Shown piece after piece: positions 40,957-49,383 of a stretch of 64,000 nt of DNA. Position 1 is the first letter of the stretch; each line of letters opens with the position of its first letter. The DNA comes from Streptomyces sp. NBC_01428 (lineage in GTDB: Bacteria > Actinomycetota > Actinomycetes > Streptomycetales > Streptomycetaceae). Below the pieces are notes generated by a model. It did no database searches. It was not told the DNA's origin and saw nothing but the letters and a program-made list of their open reading frames with translations. The position numbers and the translations under genes are program-made. The stretch is taken from contig NZ_CP109499.1 of NCBI RefSeq assembly GCF_036231965.1, positions 5,146,001 to 5,210,000 of the forward strand. Direction: 5' to 3'.

Positions 40957-42828
40957 GTGATTTCGAGTCTGTTGGTGGCGAACCGGGGCGAGATCGCCTG
41001 TCGGGTGTTCCGTACGTGCCGTGAGCTGGGGGTGCGGACGGTGGCGGTGTGTTCGGACGCCGATGAGGGTGCGTTGCATGCGCGGGATGCGGATGTGGTG
41101 GTGCGGTTGCCGGGTGCTTCGCCTGCGGAGACGTATCTGCGGGGGGATCTGATCGTGGCGGCGGCGTTGCGTGCGGGGGCGGACGCGGTGCATCCGGGGT
41201 ACGGGTTCCTGTCGGAGAACGCCGGCTTTGCGCGGGCGGTGCTCGACGCGGGTCTGGTGTGGGTGGGTCCGTCGCCGGAGGCGATCGAGTCGATGGCGTC
41301 GAAGACGCGGGCGAAGAAGCTGATGGGGCTCGCGCCGTTGGAGCGGGTGACGGCGGGGGATCTGCCGGTGCTGGTGAAGGCGGCGGCGGGGGGTGGCGGG
41401 CGGGGGATGCGGGTCGTCCGTGATCTTGCGGAGCTGGACGGTGCGTTGGAGGGGGCGCGGGCGGAGGCGCTGAGCGCGTTCGGGGACGGTGAGGTGTTCG
41501 TCGAGCCGTTCGTGGAGGGCGGCCGGCATGTGGAGGTGCAGATCCTGGCGGACGCGCACGGGACGGTGTGGCCGCTCGGGACGCGGGACTGTTCGTTGCA
41601 GCGGCGGCATCAGAAGGTGATCGAGGAGGCGCCGGCGCCGGGTCTGGGTGGTCTGACGGAGTCGTTGTACGCGTTGGCGGTGCGGGCGGCGCGTGCGGTG
41701 GACTACGTGGGTGCGGGGACGGTGGAGTTCCTGGTCGCGGACGGGCGGGCGCATTTTCTGGAGATGAACACGCGGCTCCAGGTGGAGCATCCGGTGACGG
41801 AGGCGGTGTTCGGGGTCGATCTGGTGGCGTTGCAGTTGCGGGTGGCGGAGGGGGAGCGGCTGGAGGGTGATCCGCCGGTGGCGCGGGGTCATGCGGTGGA
41901 GGCCCGGTTGTACGCGGAGGATCCGGCGGCGGGTTGGGCGCCGCAGACGGGTCGGCTGCACCGGTTCGGGGTCCCGGAGGGTGTGCGGCTGGACACGGGT
42001 GTCGTCGACGGTGATGTGGTGGGGGTGCATTACGACCCGATGCTGGCGAAGGTCGTCGCGCATGCCGGGTCGCGTGCGGCGGCGGTGCGGAAGCTGGCGG
42101 GTGCGCTGGAGCGGGCGTTGGTGCACGGGCCGGTGACGAACCGGGATCTGCTGGTGCGGTCGTTGCGGCACGAGGAGTTCGTGGGGGCCCGGATGGACAC
42201 GGGGTTCTACGACCGTCATCTGGAGGCGTTGACGGAGCCGGTGGTGGACCGGCTGGCGCCGCTCGCGGCGGCGCTGGCGGACGGGTTCGGGCGGTCGCGG
42301 TTCGGTGGCTGGCGGAACGTGGCGTCGCAGCCGTTGGTGAAGCGGTACCGGATGGCGGGTGTCGAGCACGAGGCGGCGTACCGGTACACGCGGCGGGGTC
42401 CGGTGGCGGACGGGGTGCGGGTGCTGCACGTCGACGCGGGTCGGGTGGTGCTCGAAGTGGACGGTGTGCGGCGGACGTTCGCGGTCGCGGCGTACGGGGA
42501 CGGCCGGGTGTTCGTGAACGACGTGGTGCTGACGGTGGTCCCGCGTTTCCCGGACGCGGCGGCGGACCGGGCGCCGGGGTCGTTGCTGGCGCCGATGCCG
42601 GGGACGGTGGTCCGGGTGGCGGAGGGTCTCGCGGTGGGGTCCGAAGTCCGTGCGGGTGAGCCGTTGTTGTGGCTGGAGGCGATGAAGATGGAGCACCGGA
42701 TCTCGGCGCCCGCGGCGGGGACACTGACGGCGTTGCGGGTCGTGGTCGGGCAGCAGGTGGAGGTGGGTGCCCTGCTGGCCGTGGTGCGGGAGGCGGGGGA
42801 CGAGGGGCCGCCGGAGTCGGTCTCGTAA
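40957..42828 (+). CDS. Acyl-CoA carboxylase, biotin carboxylase/BCCP (alpha) subunit
   Basis: 623 aa. Biotin carboxylase domain (1-430): LLVANRGEIACRVFRTCREL, shown by ANRGEIACRVFRTC, then HPGYGFLSENAGFA, ATP-grasp VKAAAGGGGRGMRVV, CSLQRRHQKVIEEAPA, FLEMNTRLQVEHPVTE. A BT-like linker follows, and the biotinyl domain at the end has EAMKMEH with the biotin lysine. Odd: between AKKLM and LPVLVK only 12 residues (GLAPLERVTAGD) remain, where relatives have about 20 including an AGVPV motif, so a short deletion at the edge of the ATP-grasp domain is likely. Function may still be intact. Confidence 0.92.
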   Translation: MISSLLVANRGEIACRVFRTCRELGVRTVAVCSDADEGALHARDADVVVRLPGASPAETYLRGDLIVAAALRAGADAVHPGYGFLSENAGFARAVLDAGLVWVGPSPEAIESMASKTRAKKLMGLAPLERVTAGDLPVLVKAAAGGGGRGMRVVRDLAELDGALEGARAEALSAFGDGEVFVEPFVEGGRHVEVQILADAHGTVWPLGTRDCSLQRRHQKVIEEAPAPGLGGLTESLYALAVRAARAVDYVGAGTVEFLVADGRAHFLEMNTRLQVEHPVTEAVFGVDLVALQLRVAEGERLEGDPPVARGHAVEARLYAEDPAAGWAPQTGRLHRFGVPEGVRLDTGVVDGDVVGVHYDPMLAKVVAHAGSRAAAVRKLAGALERALVHGPVTNRDLLVRSLRHEEFVGARMDTGFYDRHLEALTEPVVDRLAPLAAALADGFGRSRFGGWRNVASQPLVKRYRMAGVEHEAAYRYTRRGPVADGVRVLHVDAGRVVLEVDGVRRTFAVAAYGDGRVFVNDVVLTVVPRFPDAAADRAPGSLLAPMPGTVVRVAEGLAVGSEVRAGEPLLWLEAMKMEHRISAPAAGTLTALRVVVGQQVEVGALLAVVREAGDEGPPESVS

Positions 42829-42860
42829 CTCACCTGCAGGGCAGGCGCGTTCAGAAGTTC

Positions 42861-42884
42861 TCTCCGTTTCTCCGTTTCTCCGTT
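42861..42884 (+). repeat. 8-bp triple repeat before the acyl-CoA dehydrogenase gene
   Basis: Three exact copies of TCTCCGTT in the 78-bp gap between the biotin carboxylase and acyl-CoA dehydrogenase genes. This pyrimidine-rich array lies 23 nt before the start codon and could change by slippage. Confidence 0.75.
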
Positions 42885-42906
42885 CCGATCGTTCTGAGGA
42901 GCCCTC

Positions 42907-44070
42907 ATGAGTGCTGCTGTCACCGAGACCGATGAACACAAGGCGCTTCGATCGGCCGTCGCCGCGCTGGGCAGGCGGTACGGCCGGGAGTATCTGGCGA
43001 AGGTCGTCGCGGAGGGGGGACATCCGGACGAGCTGTGGTCGGAGGCGGGGAAGCTCGGCTATCTGGGGGTGAACCTGCCGGAGGAGTACGGCGGTGGGGG
43101 CGGTGGGATAGCGGAGCTGTCGATCGTCCTGGAGGAGCTGGGGGCGGCGGGGTGTCCGCTGCTGATGATGGTGGTGTCGCCGGCGATCTGCGGGACGGTG
43201 ATCGCCCGGTTCGGTACGGAGGAGCAGAAGCGGGCGTGGCTGCCGGGGTTGTCGGACGGTTCGCGGACGATGGCGTTCGGGATCACGGAGCCGGACGCGG
43301 GGTCGAACTCGCACCGGATCACGACGACGGCCCGTCGGGACGGTACGGACTGGGTGCTGAGCGGGCGGAAGGTGTTCATCTCGGGGGTGGACATCGCGGA
43401 CGCGACGCTGATCGTGGGGCGTACGGAGGATGCGCGGACGGGGAGCCTGAAGCCGTGCCTGTTCATCGTGCCGCGGGACGCTGAGGGGTTCGGGCGGCGG
43501 CAGATCGACATGGAACTGCACGGCGCGGAGAAGCAGTTCGAGCTGACCCTGGACGAGGTGCGGCTGCCGGCGGGCGCGCTGGTGGGTCATGAGGACGCGG
43601 GGCTGCTGCAGTTGTTCGCGGGGCTGAATCCGGAGCGGGTGATGACGGCGGCGTTCGCGATCGGCATGGGCCGGTACGCGCTGGCGCGGGCGGTGGAGTA
43701 CGCGCGGGAGCGGACGGTGTGGAAGGCGCCGATCGGGGCGCATCAGGCGATCGCGCATCCGTTGGCGCAGGCGCACATCGAGGTGGAGCTGGCGCGGCTG
43801 ATGATGCAGAAGGCGGCGTTCCTGTACGACGAAGGGGACGACGTGGGGGCGGGTGAGGCGGCGAACATGGCGAAGTACGCGGCGGGTGAGGCGTGTGTGC
43901 GGGCGGTGGACCAGGCGGTGCACACGCTGGGCGGGAACGGTCTGACGCGGGAGTTCGGTCTGGCGTCGCTGATTACGGCGTCGCGCGTGTCTCGTATCGC
44001 GCCGGTGAGCCGGGAGATGATTCTGAACTACGTCTCCCATCAGACCCTGGGTCTGCCCAAGTCGTACTGA
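42907..44070 (+). CDS. Acyl-CoA dehydrogenase
   Basis: 387-aa FAD enzyme. Motifs: LGYLGVNLPEEYGG, GITEPDAGSNSHRI (FAD-binding region with the EPDAGSN pattern), FISGVDIADATLIVGR, and C-terminal HTLGGNGLTREFGLASLI, shown by HTLGGNGLTREFG. The catalytic base, usually a Glu near the C-terminal YxG(T/G)xE, is not obvious from this reading: after GGNGLTREFGLASLI comes TASRVSRIAPVSREM. It would oxidise the acyl-CoA to the 2-enoyl-CoA taken up by the carboxylase. ATG at 42907 after GAGGAG. Fifth gene of the operon. Confidence 0.9.
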   Translation: MSAAVTETDEHKALRSAVAALGRRYGREYLAKVVAEGGHPDELWSEAGKLGYLGVNLPEEYGGGGGGIAELSIVLEELGAAGCPLLMMVVSPAICGTVIARFGTEEQKRAWLPGLSDGSRTMAFGITEPDAGSNSHRITTTARRDGTDWVLSGRKVFISGVDIADATLIVGRTEDARTGSLKPCLFIVPRDAEGFGRRQIDMELHGAEKQFELTLDEVRLPAGALVGHEDAGLLQLFAGLNPERVMTAAFAIGMGRYALARAVEYARERTVWKAPIGAHQAIAHPLAQAHIEVELARLMMQKAAFLYDEGDDVGAGEAANMAKYAAGEACVRAVDQAVHTLGGNGLTREFGLASLITASRVSRIAPVSREMILNYVSHQTLGLPKSY

Positions 44071-44087
44071 GCGTCTTAGGAGGAACT

Positions 44088-45653
44088 GTGTTCCGCAGCG
44101 AGTACGCAGATGTTCCGGCGGTCGAGGAGCCGATCCACGAGGCGGTGCTCGGTCGTGCCGGTGAGTGGGGTGAGGTGCCGGCGCTGGTCGACGGTGTGGA
44201 CGGCACGACGCTCACGTACGGGCAACTCGACCTGTTCCATCGTCGGTTGGCGGCCGCTCTGGTGGAGGCGGGGCTGCGCAAGGGGGATGTGCTGGCGTTG
44301 CACAGTCCGAACACGATCGCGTTCCCGACGGTGTTCTACGGGGCGACGCGGGCGGGCGCGTCGGTGACGACGGTGCATCCGCTGGCGACGCCGGAGGAGT
44401 TCGCGAAGCAGTTGCGGGACTGTTCGGCGCGGTGGGTGGTGACGGTGTCGCCGTTGCTGGAGGTGGCGCGGCGGGCGGCCGAACTGGCGGGCGGGGTGCG
44501 GGAGATCTTCGTGTGCGACCGGGCGCCGGGGGTGCGTTCGCTGGCGGAGCTGCTGGGTGGTTCGGCGCCGGAGCCGGAGGTGGTCATCGACGCGGCGGTG
44601 GACGTGGCGGCGTTGCCGTACTCGTCGGGGACGACGGGGGTGCCGAAGGGGGTGATGCTCACGCACCGTTCGATCGGGACGAATCTGGCGCAGTTGTCGC
44701 CGCTGATCCCGATGGAGGCGGGGGAGCGGGTGCTGGCGGTGCTGCCGTTCTTCCACATCTATGGTCTGACGGCGTTGATGAACGCGCCTTTGCGGCAGGG
44801 CGCGACGGTGGTGGTGCTGCCGCGGTTCGAGCTGGACCAGTTCCTGCGGGCGATCCAGGAGCATCGGATCACGGCGTTGTACGTGGCGCCGCCGATCGTG
44901 CTGGCGCTGGCGAAGCATCCGGCGGTCGCGGAGTACGACCTGTCGTCGTTGCGGTACATCATCTGTTCGGCGGCTCCGCTGGACGCGGGTCTGGCGGCGG
45001 CGTGTTCGGCGCGGCTGGGGCTGCCGCCGGTGGGTCAGGCGTACGGGATGACGGAGTTGTCGCCGGGGACGCATGTCGTTCCGCTGGACGCGGTGGATCC
45101 TCCGGCGGGGACGGTGGGGAAGCTGATCGCGGGTACGGAGATGCGGATCGTGTCGCTGGAGGAGCCGGGCCGGGATCTGGGGGTCGGTGAGGCGGGGGAG
45201 ATCGTGATCCGGGGTCCGCAGGTGATGAAGGGCTATCTGGGGCGGCCGGACGCGACGGCGGCGATGATCGACGCGGACGGCTGGCTGCACACCGGGGATG
45301 TCGGTCATGTGGACGCGGACGGCTGGCTGTTCGTGGTGGACCGGGTGAAGGAACTGATCAAGTACAAGGGCTTCCAGGTCGCTCCGGCGGAGCTGGAGGC
45401 ACTGCTGCTGACGCATCCGGGGATAGCGGACGCGGCGGTGGTGGGGGCCTACAACGAGGACCACAACGAGGTGCCGCACGCGTTCGTGGTGCGGCAGCCG
45501 TCGGCGCCGGACCTGTCGGAGGGCGAGGTGATGATGTACGTCGCGGAGCGGGTGGCGCCGTACAAGCGGGTGCGGCGGGTGACGTTCCTCGACGGGGTGC
45601 CGCGGGCGGCGTCGGGGAAGATCCTGCGCCGTGAGCTGCGGGGGCGGTCGTGA
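44088..45653 (+). CDS. AMP-forming acyl-CoA ligase (4-coumarate-CoA ligase-like)
   Basis: 521 aa, ANL superfamily. It activates a carboxylic acid to its CoA thioester. Motifs: A3 LPYSSGTTGVPKGVMLTHR, A5 QAYGMTELSP, A7 DGWLHTGDVGHVDADGW (given by WLHTGDVG), A8 DRVKELIKYKGFQVAPAELE, shown by KELIKYKGFQVAP, and the C-terminal lysine in ASGKILRRELR. Closest to the 4CL/aryl- or medium-chain acid type, but substrate residues cannot be read safely. GTG at 44088 follows AGGAGGAACT. Its stop overlaps the enoyl-CoA hydratase start (GTGA). Confidence 0.92.
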   Translation: MFRSEYADVPAVEEPIHEAVLGRAGEWGEVPALVDGVDGTTLTYGQLDLFHRRLAAALVEAGLRKGDVLALHSPNTIAFPTVFYGATRAGASVTTVHPLATPEEFAKQLRDCSARWVVTVSPLLEVARRAAELAGGVREIFVCDRAPGVRSLAELLGGSAPEPEVVIDAAVDVAALPYSSGTTGVPKGVMLTHRSIGTNLAQLSPLIPMEAGERVLAVLPFFHIYGLTALMNAPLRQGATVVVLPRFELDQFLRAIQEHRITALYVAPPIVLALAKHPAVAEYDLSSLRYIICSAAPLDAGLAAACSARLGLPPVGQAYGMTELSPGTHVVPLDAVDPPAGTVGKLIAGTEMRIVSLEEPGRDLGVGEAGEIVIRGPQVMKGYLGRPDATAAMIDADGWLHTGDVGHVDADGWLFVVDRVKELIKYKGFQVAPAELEALLLTHPGIADAAVVGAYNEDHNEVPHAFVVRQPSAPDLSEGEVMMYVAERVAPYKRVRRVTFLDGVPRAASGKILRRELRGRS

Positions 45654-46384
45654 CGGTGGTCGTGGTGGGGTACGAGCGTGCGGTGGCGACGCTGACGCTG
45701 GACGCGCCGGCGAACCGGAACGCGCTGTCGGCGGTGCTGGTGGGTGAGCTGGCCGGGGCGCTGGTGGCGTGCGAGAAGGACGACGCGGTGCGCGCGGTGG
45801 TGCTGACGCACACCGGGAACACGTTCTGTGCGGGCGCCGATCTGCGGGACCCGCCGGATCCGGACGCCCTGGTGGGGCTGCTGCGGCGGATCGTGGCGCT
45901 GCGCAAGCCGGTGGTGGCGCGGGTGGCGGGTCATGTGCGGGCGGGTGGTCTGGGGCTGCTCGGTGCGTGTGATCTGGCGGTGGCGGGCGGGGCGGCGACG
46001 TTCGCGTTCACGGAAGTGCGGATCGGGGTCGCCCCGGCGGTCATCTCGTTGCCGCTGCTGCCGCGCTGCGATCCGCGGGTGCTGGCCCGCTACTACCTGA
46101 CGGGGGAGCGGTTCGACGGGGCGGAGGCGGTCCGTGCGGGGCTGCTGACGGCGGCCGGTGACGAGGTGGACGCCGTGCTGGCGCCGCTGCTGGACGGGCT
46201 GCGCCGGTCGTCGCCGCAGGGTCTCGCGGAGACGAAGGCGCTGCTCACGGCTAAGGTGCTGGAGGCCTTCGACCGGGACGCGGCGGATCTGACCGCGCTC
46301 TCGGCCCGGCTGTTCTCCTCGGCCGAGGCGCGCGAGGGGATGTCGGCCTTCCTCGAACGACGGGATCCCGCATGGGTGGTGTGA
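45650..46384 (+). CDS. Enoyl-CoA hydratase/isomerase
   Basis: 244-aa crotonase-fold protein. Motifs: LDAPANRNALSAVLVGEL, NTFCAGADLRDPPDP for the oxyanion/CoA site, VVARVAGHVRAGGLGLLGACDLAV, and FAFTEVRIGVAPAVISLPLLPR, shown by FTEVRIGVAPAVISL. One active-site Glu (TEVRIG) is present; the position of the second in the canonical pair is occupied by the VRAGGLG loop, so it may be a hydratase of reduced or altered specificity. Overlaps the ligase gene by 4 nt and the TetR gene by 13 nt. Confidence 0.88.
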   Translation: MTVVVVGYERAVATLTLDAPANRNALSAVLVGELAGALVACEKDDAVRAVVLTHTGNTFCAGADLRDPPDPDALVGLLRRIVALRKPVVARVAGHVRAGGLGLLGACDLAVAGGAATFAFTEVRIGVAPAVISLPLLPRCDPRVLARYYLTGERFDGAEAVRAGLLTAAGDEVDAVLAPLLDGLRRSSPQGLAETKALLTAKVLEAFDRDAADLTALSARLFSSAEAREGMSAFLERRDPAWVV

Positions 46385-46989
46385 GCGCGGCGGAGCCCGC
46401 GGCTCGGGTGCCGCACGAGCCGAAGCAGGACCGCAGCCGGGCGACCCGGCAGCGGCTGCTGGCCGCCGCGGTGGCGTGTCTGGCCGAGTACGGCTGGGCG
46501 GGTTCCACGGTGTCCGTCGTCGCGGAGCGGGCCGGTGTGTCGCGGGGGGCGGCGCAGCATCACTTCCCGACGCGGGAGGACCTGTTCACGGCGGCGGTGG
46601 AGTATGTCGCGGAGGAGCGGTCGACGGCGTTGCGCGCCCTGTTCCCGGAGGGCGCGGCCGACCGGCGGGCCGTGGTCGCGGCGCTGGTCGGTCTCTATAC
46701 GGGGCCGTTGTTCCGGGCGGCGCTGCATCTGTGGGTGGCGGCGTCCGACGAGGAGCAGTTGCGGGCGCGGGTCACCGAGCTGGAGGCCCGGGTCGGCCGG
46801 GAGAGTCACCGGATCGCGGTGGATCTGCTGGGCGCGGACGAGTCGCGGCCGGGGGTGCGGGAGACGGTGCAGGGTCTGCTGGACATGGCGCGGGGTCTGG
46901 GCCTGGCGAACCTGCTCACGGACGACGGGGCGCGCCGGGAGCGGGTGGTGGCGCAGTGGGGCGTGATCGTGGACGAGGCCCTGGGCTGA
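46372..46989 (+). CDS. TetR-family regulator of the catabolic operon
   Basis: 205 aa. N-terminal TetR DNA-binding domain: RSRATRQRLLAAAVACLAEYG, given by TRQRLLAAAVACLAEYG, and STVSVVAERAGVSRGAAQHHFPTREDLF with the recognition helix RGAAQHHF. The C-terminal ligand domain is helical without clear motif. It is the last gene of the eight-gene unit, translated from ATG 46372 (or GTG 46381) within the end of the hydratase gene. The 14-bp palindrome at 36759-36772 over the operon's promoter is its likely target, with an acyl-CoA intermediate as likely inducer (inference). Confidence 0.9.
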   Translation: MGGVSAAEPAARVPHEPKQDRSRATRQRLLAAAVACLAEYGWAGSTVSVVAERAGVSRGAAQHHFPTREDLFTAAVEYVAEERSTALRALFPEGAADRRAVVAALVGLYTGPLFRAALHLWVAASDEEQLRARVTELEARVGRESHRIAVDLLGADESRPGVRETVQGLLDMARGLGLANLLTDDGARRERVVAQWGVIVDEALG

Positions 46990-47160
46990 CGGCCCGCGGC
47001 CTCGCGGCATCTCCGTGGACCGGAGCCGGCGTGCCGGTCGTCGGACCCGTCCGTGGTCCGGGCTTGTCCGTCGTCCGGCCCCGCCGGTCGCAGGGGCCCG
47101 TCCGTCGTCCGGTCCCGTCCGCTCGCAGGGACCCGTCCGGTCGTACGGGTTCAGGGGCGT
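46990..47160. repeat. Degenerate repeats downstream of the TetR gene
   Basis: 171 bp of imperfect copies of CCCGTCCGTCGTCCGG and TCGCAGGGRCCCGTCCG between the converging TetR and pdxH genes. No clear single terminator stem is visible; the array may have expanded from one. Confidence 0.5.
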
Positions 47161-47907
47161 TCAGGGGCTGAGGCGTTCGCGGCGCCAGCTGCCGTCGGTC
47201 TCGGCGACGTAGCGGAGCCGGTCGTGGAGGCGGTTCTCGCGGCCCTGCCAGAACTCCACGCTCTGCGGCGCGATCCGGAATCCGCCCCAGTGCGGCGGCA
47301 CCGGCACCTGTTCGCCCTCGGGGTAGCGGGCGCTCAACTCCTCGTAGGTGGAGTCGAGTTCGCTGCGCGAGTCGATGACGGTGGACTGGGTGCTGGCCCA
47401 GGCGCCGAGCTGGGAGCCGTGCGGGCGGGTGCGGAAGTAGGCGGCGGTCTCGTCGCGTCCGGTGCGGCGGGCCGTTCCGGTGACGATGACCTGCCGGGCG
47501 AGCGGGTGCCAGGGGAACAGCAGCGAGATGTACGGGTTCTCGGCCAGTTCGCGGGCCTTGCGGGAGCCGTAGTTGGTGTAGAAGACGAAGCCGTGTTCGT
47601 CGTACTGCTTGAGCAGGACGGTGCGGGAGCTGGGGCGGCCGTCGGCGTCGGCGGTGGAGACGACCATCGCGTTGGGTTCGTGGACGAAGCCGCGCAGGGC
47701 CGCCTGGGCGGCCTGCCGGAACCAGCGGGCGAACTGCTCCATGGGGTGCGGGGCGAGGTCGCTCTCGTCGAGGCCCTCGGCGCGGTAGTGGGCGCGCATC
47801 GCGGCGGGGTCCGGGGCGAGGTCGCTCTCGTCGAGGCCCTCGGCCGTCTCGGCGGCGCGGCGGATGAGGGGTTCGGCTGCGGATTCGTCCGGGAAACGAT
47901 CGTTCAC
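47161..47907 (-). CDS. pdxH: Pyridoxamine 5'-phosphate oxidase with duplicated N-terminal segment
   Basis: FMN enzyme that forms pyridoxal 5'-phosphate. 248 aa. Core motifs: HPMEQFARWFRQA, PNAMVVSTADADGRPSSRTVLLK, shown by ADGRPSSRTVLLKQYD, FYTNYGSRKARELAENP, RQVIVTGTARR, and WGGFRIAPQSVEFWQGRENRLHDR, shown by VEFWQGRENRLHDR. Odd: AEGLDESDLAP appears twice, 21 residues apart, encoded by a 33-bp exact repeat, and this lengthens the flexible N-terminus compared with the family. GTG at 47907. Divergent from citA. From memory the pair equals SCO4387/SCO4388. Confidence 0.93.
   Translation of the reverse strand: MNDRFPDESAAEPLIRRAAETAEGLDESDLAPDPAAMRAHYRAEGLDESDLAPHPMEQFARWFRQAAQAALRGFVHEPNAMVVSTADADGRPSSRTVLLKQYDEHGFVFYTNYGSRKARELAENPYISLLFPWHPLARQVIVTGTARRTGRDETAAYFRTRPHGSQLGAWASTQSTVIDSRSELDSTYEELSARYPEGEQVPVPPHWGGFRIAPQSVEFWQGRENRLHDRLRYVAETDGSWRRERLSP
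47749..47844 (-). repeat. 33-bp direct repeat, period 63 bp, inside pdxH
   Basis: Positions 47749-47781 and 47812-47844 are identical (start CGGGGCGAGGTCGCTCTCGT). The 63-bp period keeps the reading frame (21 codons). It is the trace of an in-frame tandem duplication whose spacer has diverged. Confidence 0.9.
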
Positions 47908-48243
47908 GCCGCCATCCTGCCGTATGCGGGGCGGCTCCCGGGGGCGGGTGTGCTTCGTCACGTGGTGGCACTGAGTGCCGCGGGCTCTCCCCAAAGCAGG
48001 CACCCGGAGATATCGTGCTGGGGCCGTTCCGGTTGGATGACCGGCCGCACGGGGCATGACCGGGGTGTCCGCTTCGGACCGCGAGTCGGCGAGGGTTCTT
48101 CGAAGAGCATTCGAGAGTCTTCGGAAACGACCGTGGATCCGCTGTGCGGACCGCACGACCGCCGACCGGCACCCACCCGGTGGGACAGGGGCGTGCGCGC
48201 CCCGACAACACCATCTGCCGAACACGTCACGAGGAGCCGCCTG
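47908..48243. promoter_or_regulatory. Divergent pdxH/citA promoter region
   Basis: 336 bp without a gene. A 10-bp palindrome TCTTCGAAGA (48097-48106) and a nearby TCGAGAGTCTTCGG lie about 140 nt upstream of citA; one may be an operator. I could not pick convincing -10/-35 pairs. Confidence 0.4.
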
Positions 48244-49344
48244 ATGTCCGACTTCGTACCCGGACTCGAAGGAGTCGTCGCGTTCGAGACGGAGATCGCC
48301 GAACCGGACAAGGAGGGCGGCGCACTCCGGTACCGGGGCGTCGACATCGAGGACCTGGTCGGCCACGTCTCCTTCGGGAACGTGTGGGGGCTCCTCGTCG
48401 ACGGGGCCTTCAACCCCGGCCTGCCGCCCGCCGAGCCGTTCCCGATCCCCGTCCACTCCGGCGACATCCGTGTCGACGTGCAGTCCGCGCTCGCCATGCT
48501 CGCGCCCGTCTGGGGCCTCAAACCGCTCCTCGACATCGACGAGCGGCAGGCCCGCGAGGACCTCGCGCGCGCCGCCGTGATGGCGCTGTCCTACGTCGCC
48601 CAGTCCGCCCGCGGGCAGGGCCACGCGATGGTTCCGCAGAGCGAGATCGACAAGGCGCAGTCCGTCGTCGAGCGGTTCATGATCCGCTGGCGCGGCGAGC
48701 CCGACCCGAAGCACGTCGCCGCGGTCGACGCGTACTGGACGTCGGCCGCCGAGCACGGCATGAACGCGTCGACGTTCACCGCGCGGGTGATCGCCTCGAC
48801 GGGCGCGGACGTGGCGGCGGCGCTGTCCGGTGCGGTGGGGGCCATGTCGGGTCCGCTGCACGGCGGCGCGCCCTCCCGGGTCCTCGGCATGATCGAGGAG
48901 ATCGAGCGCACCGGTGACGCCGAGGCCTACGTCCGCCAGGCCCTCGACAAGGGCGAGCGTCTGATGGGCTTCGGGCACCGCGTGTACCGGGCGGAGGACC
49001 CGCGGGCCCGCGTCCTGCGCCGGACGGCCCGTGAGCTGGGCGCGCCCCGTTTCGAGGTGGCCGAGGCGCTGGAGAAGGCCGCCCTGGCCGAGCTGCACGC
49101 CCGCCGCCCGGACCGGGTCCTGGCGACGAACGTGGAGTTCTGGGCGGCCATCGTCCTGGACTTCGCGGAGGTCCCGGCGCACATGTTCACGTCGATGTTC
49201 ACGTGCGCCCGTACCGCGGGCTGGTCGGCGCACATCCTGGAGCAGAAGCGCACCGGCCGCCTGGTGCGGCCCTCCGCCACCTACGTGGGCCCCGGCACGC
49301 GCGGCCCGCAGGAGATCGAGGGCTACGGGGACATCGCCCGCTGA
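48244..49344 (+). CDS. citA: Citrate synthase-like protein
   Basis: 366 aa, type I-like short citrate synthase of the CitA group, condensing oxaloacetate with acetyl-CoA (or a methylcitrate-type substrate). Motifs: LRYRGVDIEDLVGHVSF, AEHGMNASTFTARV with the first catalytic His (EHGMN), SGPLHGGAPSRV with the second (LHGGA), GFGHRVYRAEDPRA with the oxaloacetate-binding His/Arg (GHRVY), and the catalytic Asp region NVEFWAAIVLD. ATG at 48244 after GAGGAG. Annotated as citrate synthase 2 in Streptomyces; the main gltA lies elsewhere. It might equally be a 2-methylcitrate synthase. Confidence 0.92.
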   Translation: MSDFVPGLEGVVAFETEIAEPDKEGGALRYRGVDIEDLVGHVSFGNVWGLLVDGAFNPGLPPAEPFPIPVHSGDIRVDVQSALAMLAPVWGLKPLLDIDERQAREDLARAAVMALSYVAQSARGQGHAMVPQSEIDKAQSVVERFMIRWRGEPDPKHVAAVDAYWTSAAEHGMNASTFTARVIASTGADVAAALSGAVGAMSGPLHGGAPSRVLGMIEEIERTGDAEAYVRQALDKGERLMGFGHRVYRAEDPRARVLRRTARELGAPRFEVAEALEKAALAELHARRPDRVLATNVEFWAAIVLDFAEVPAHMFTSMFTCARTAGWSAHILEQKRTGRLVRPSATYVGPGTRGPQEIEGYGDIAR

Positions 49345-49365
49345 CCGGCTCCCGCGGGAGCCGGT
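49344..49365. terminator. Palindromic terminator between citA and the oxygenase
   Basis: ACCGGCTCCCG followed by CGGGAGCCGGT, a perfect 22-bp palindrome beginning at the last base of the citA stop codon; the 2OG-oxygenase gene ends 19 nt further on the opposite strand. Confidence 0.75.
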
Positions 49366-49383
49366 CCACGGTGCCGTCGGCCG

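Noticed and set aside
40618..44040. 1140-codon minus-strand ORF opposite the carboxylase genes
   Set aside because: Arg/His/Pro-rich product mirroring G-rich codons of the real operon; no motif.
30900..47000. GC-skew reversal as a replication origin or terminus
   Set aside because: The change is local and inside an operon; no DnaA boxes or dnaA/dnaN genes are present, and by recalled synteny oriC lies elsewhere.
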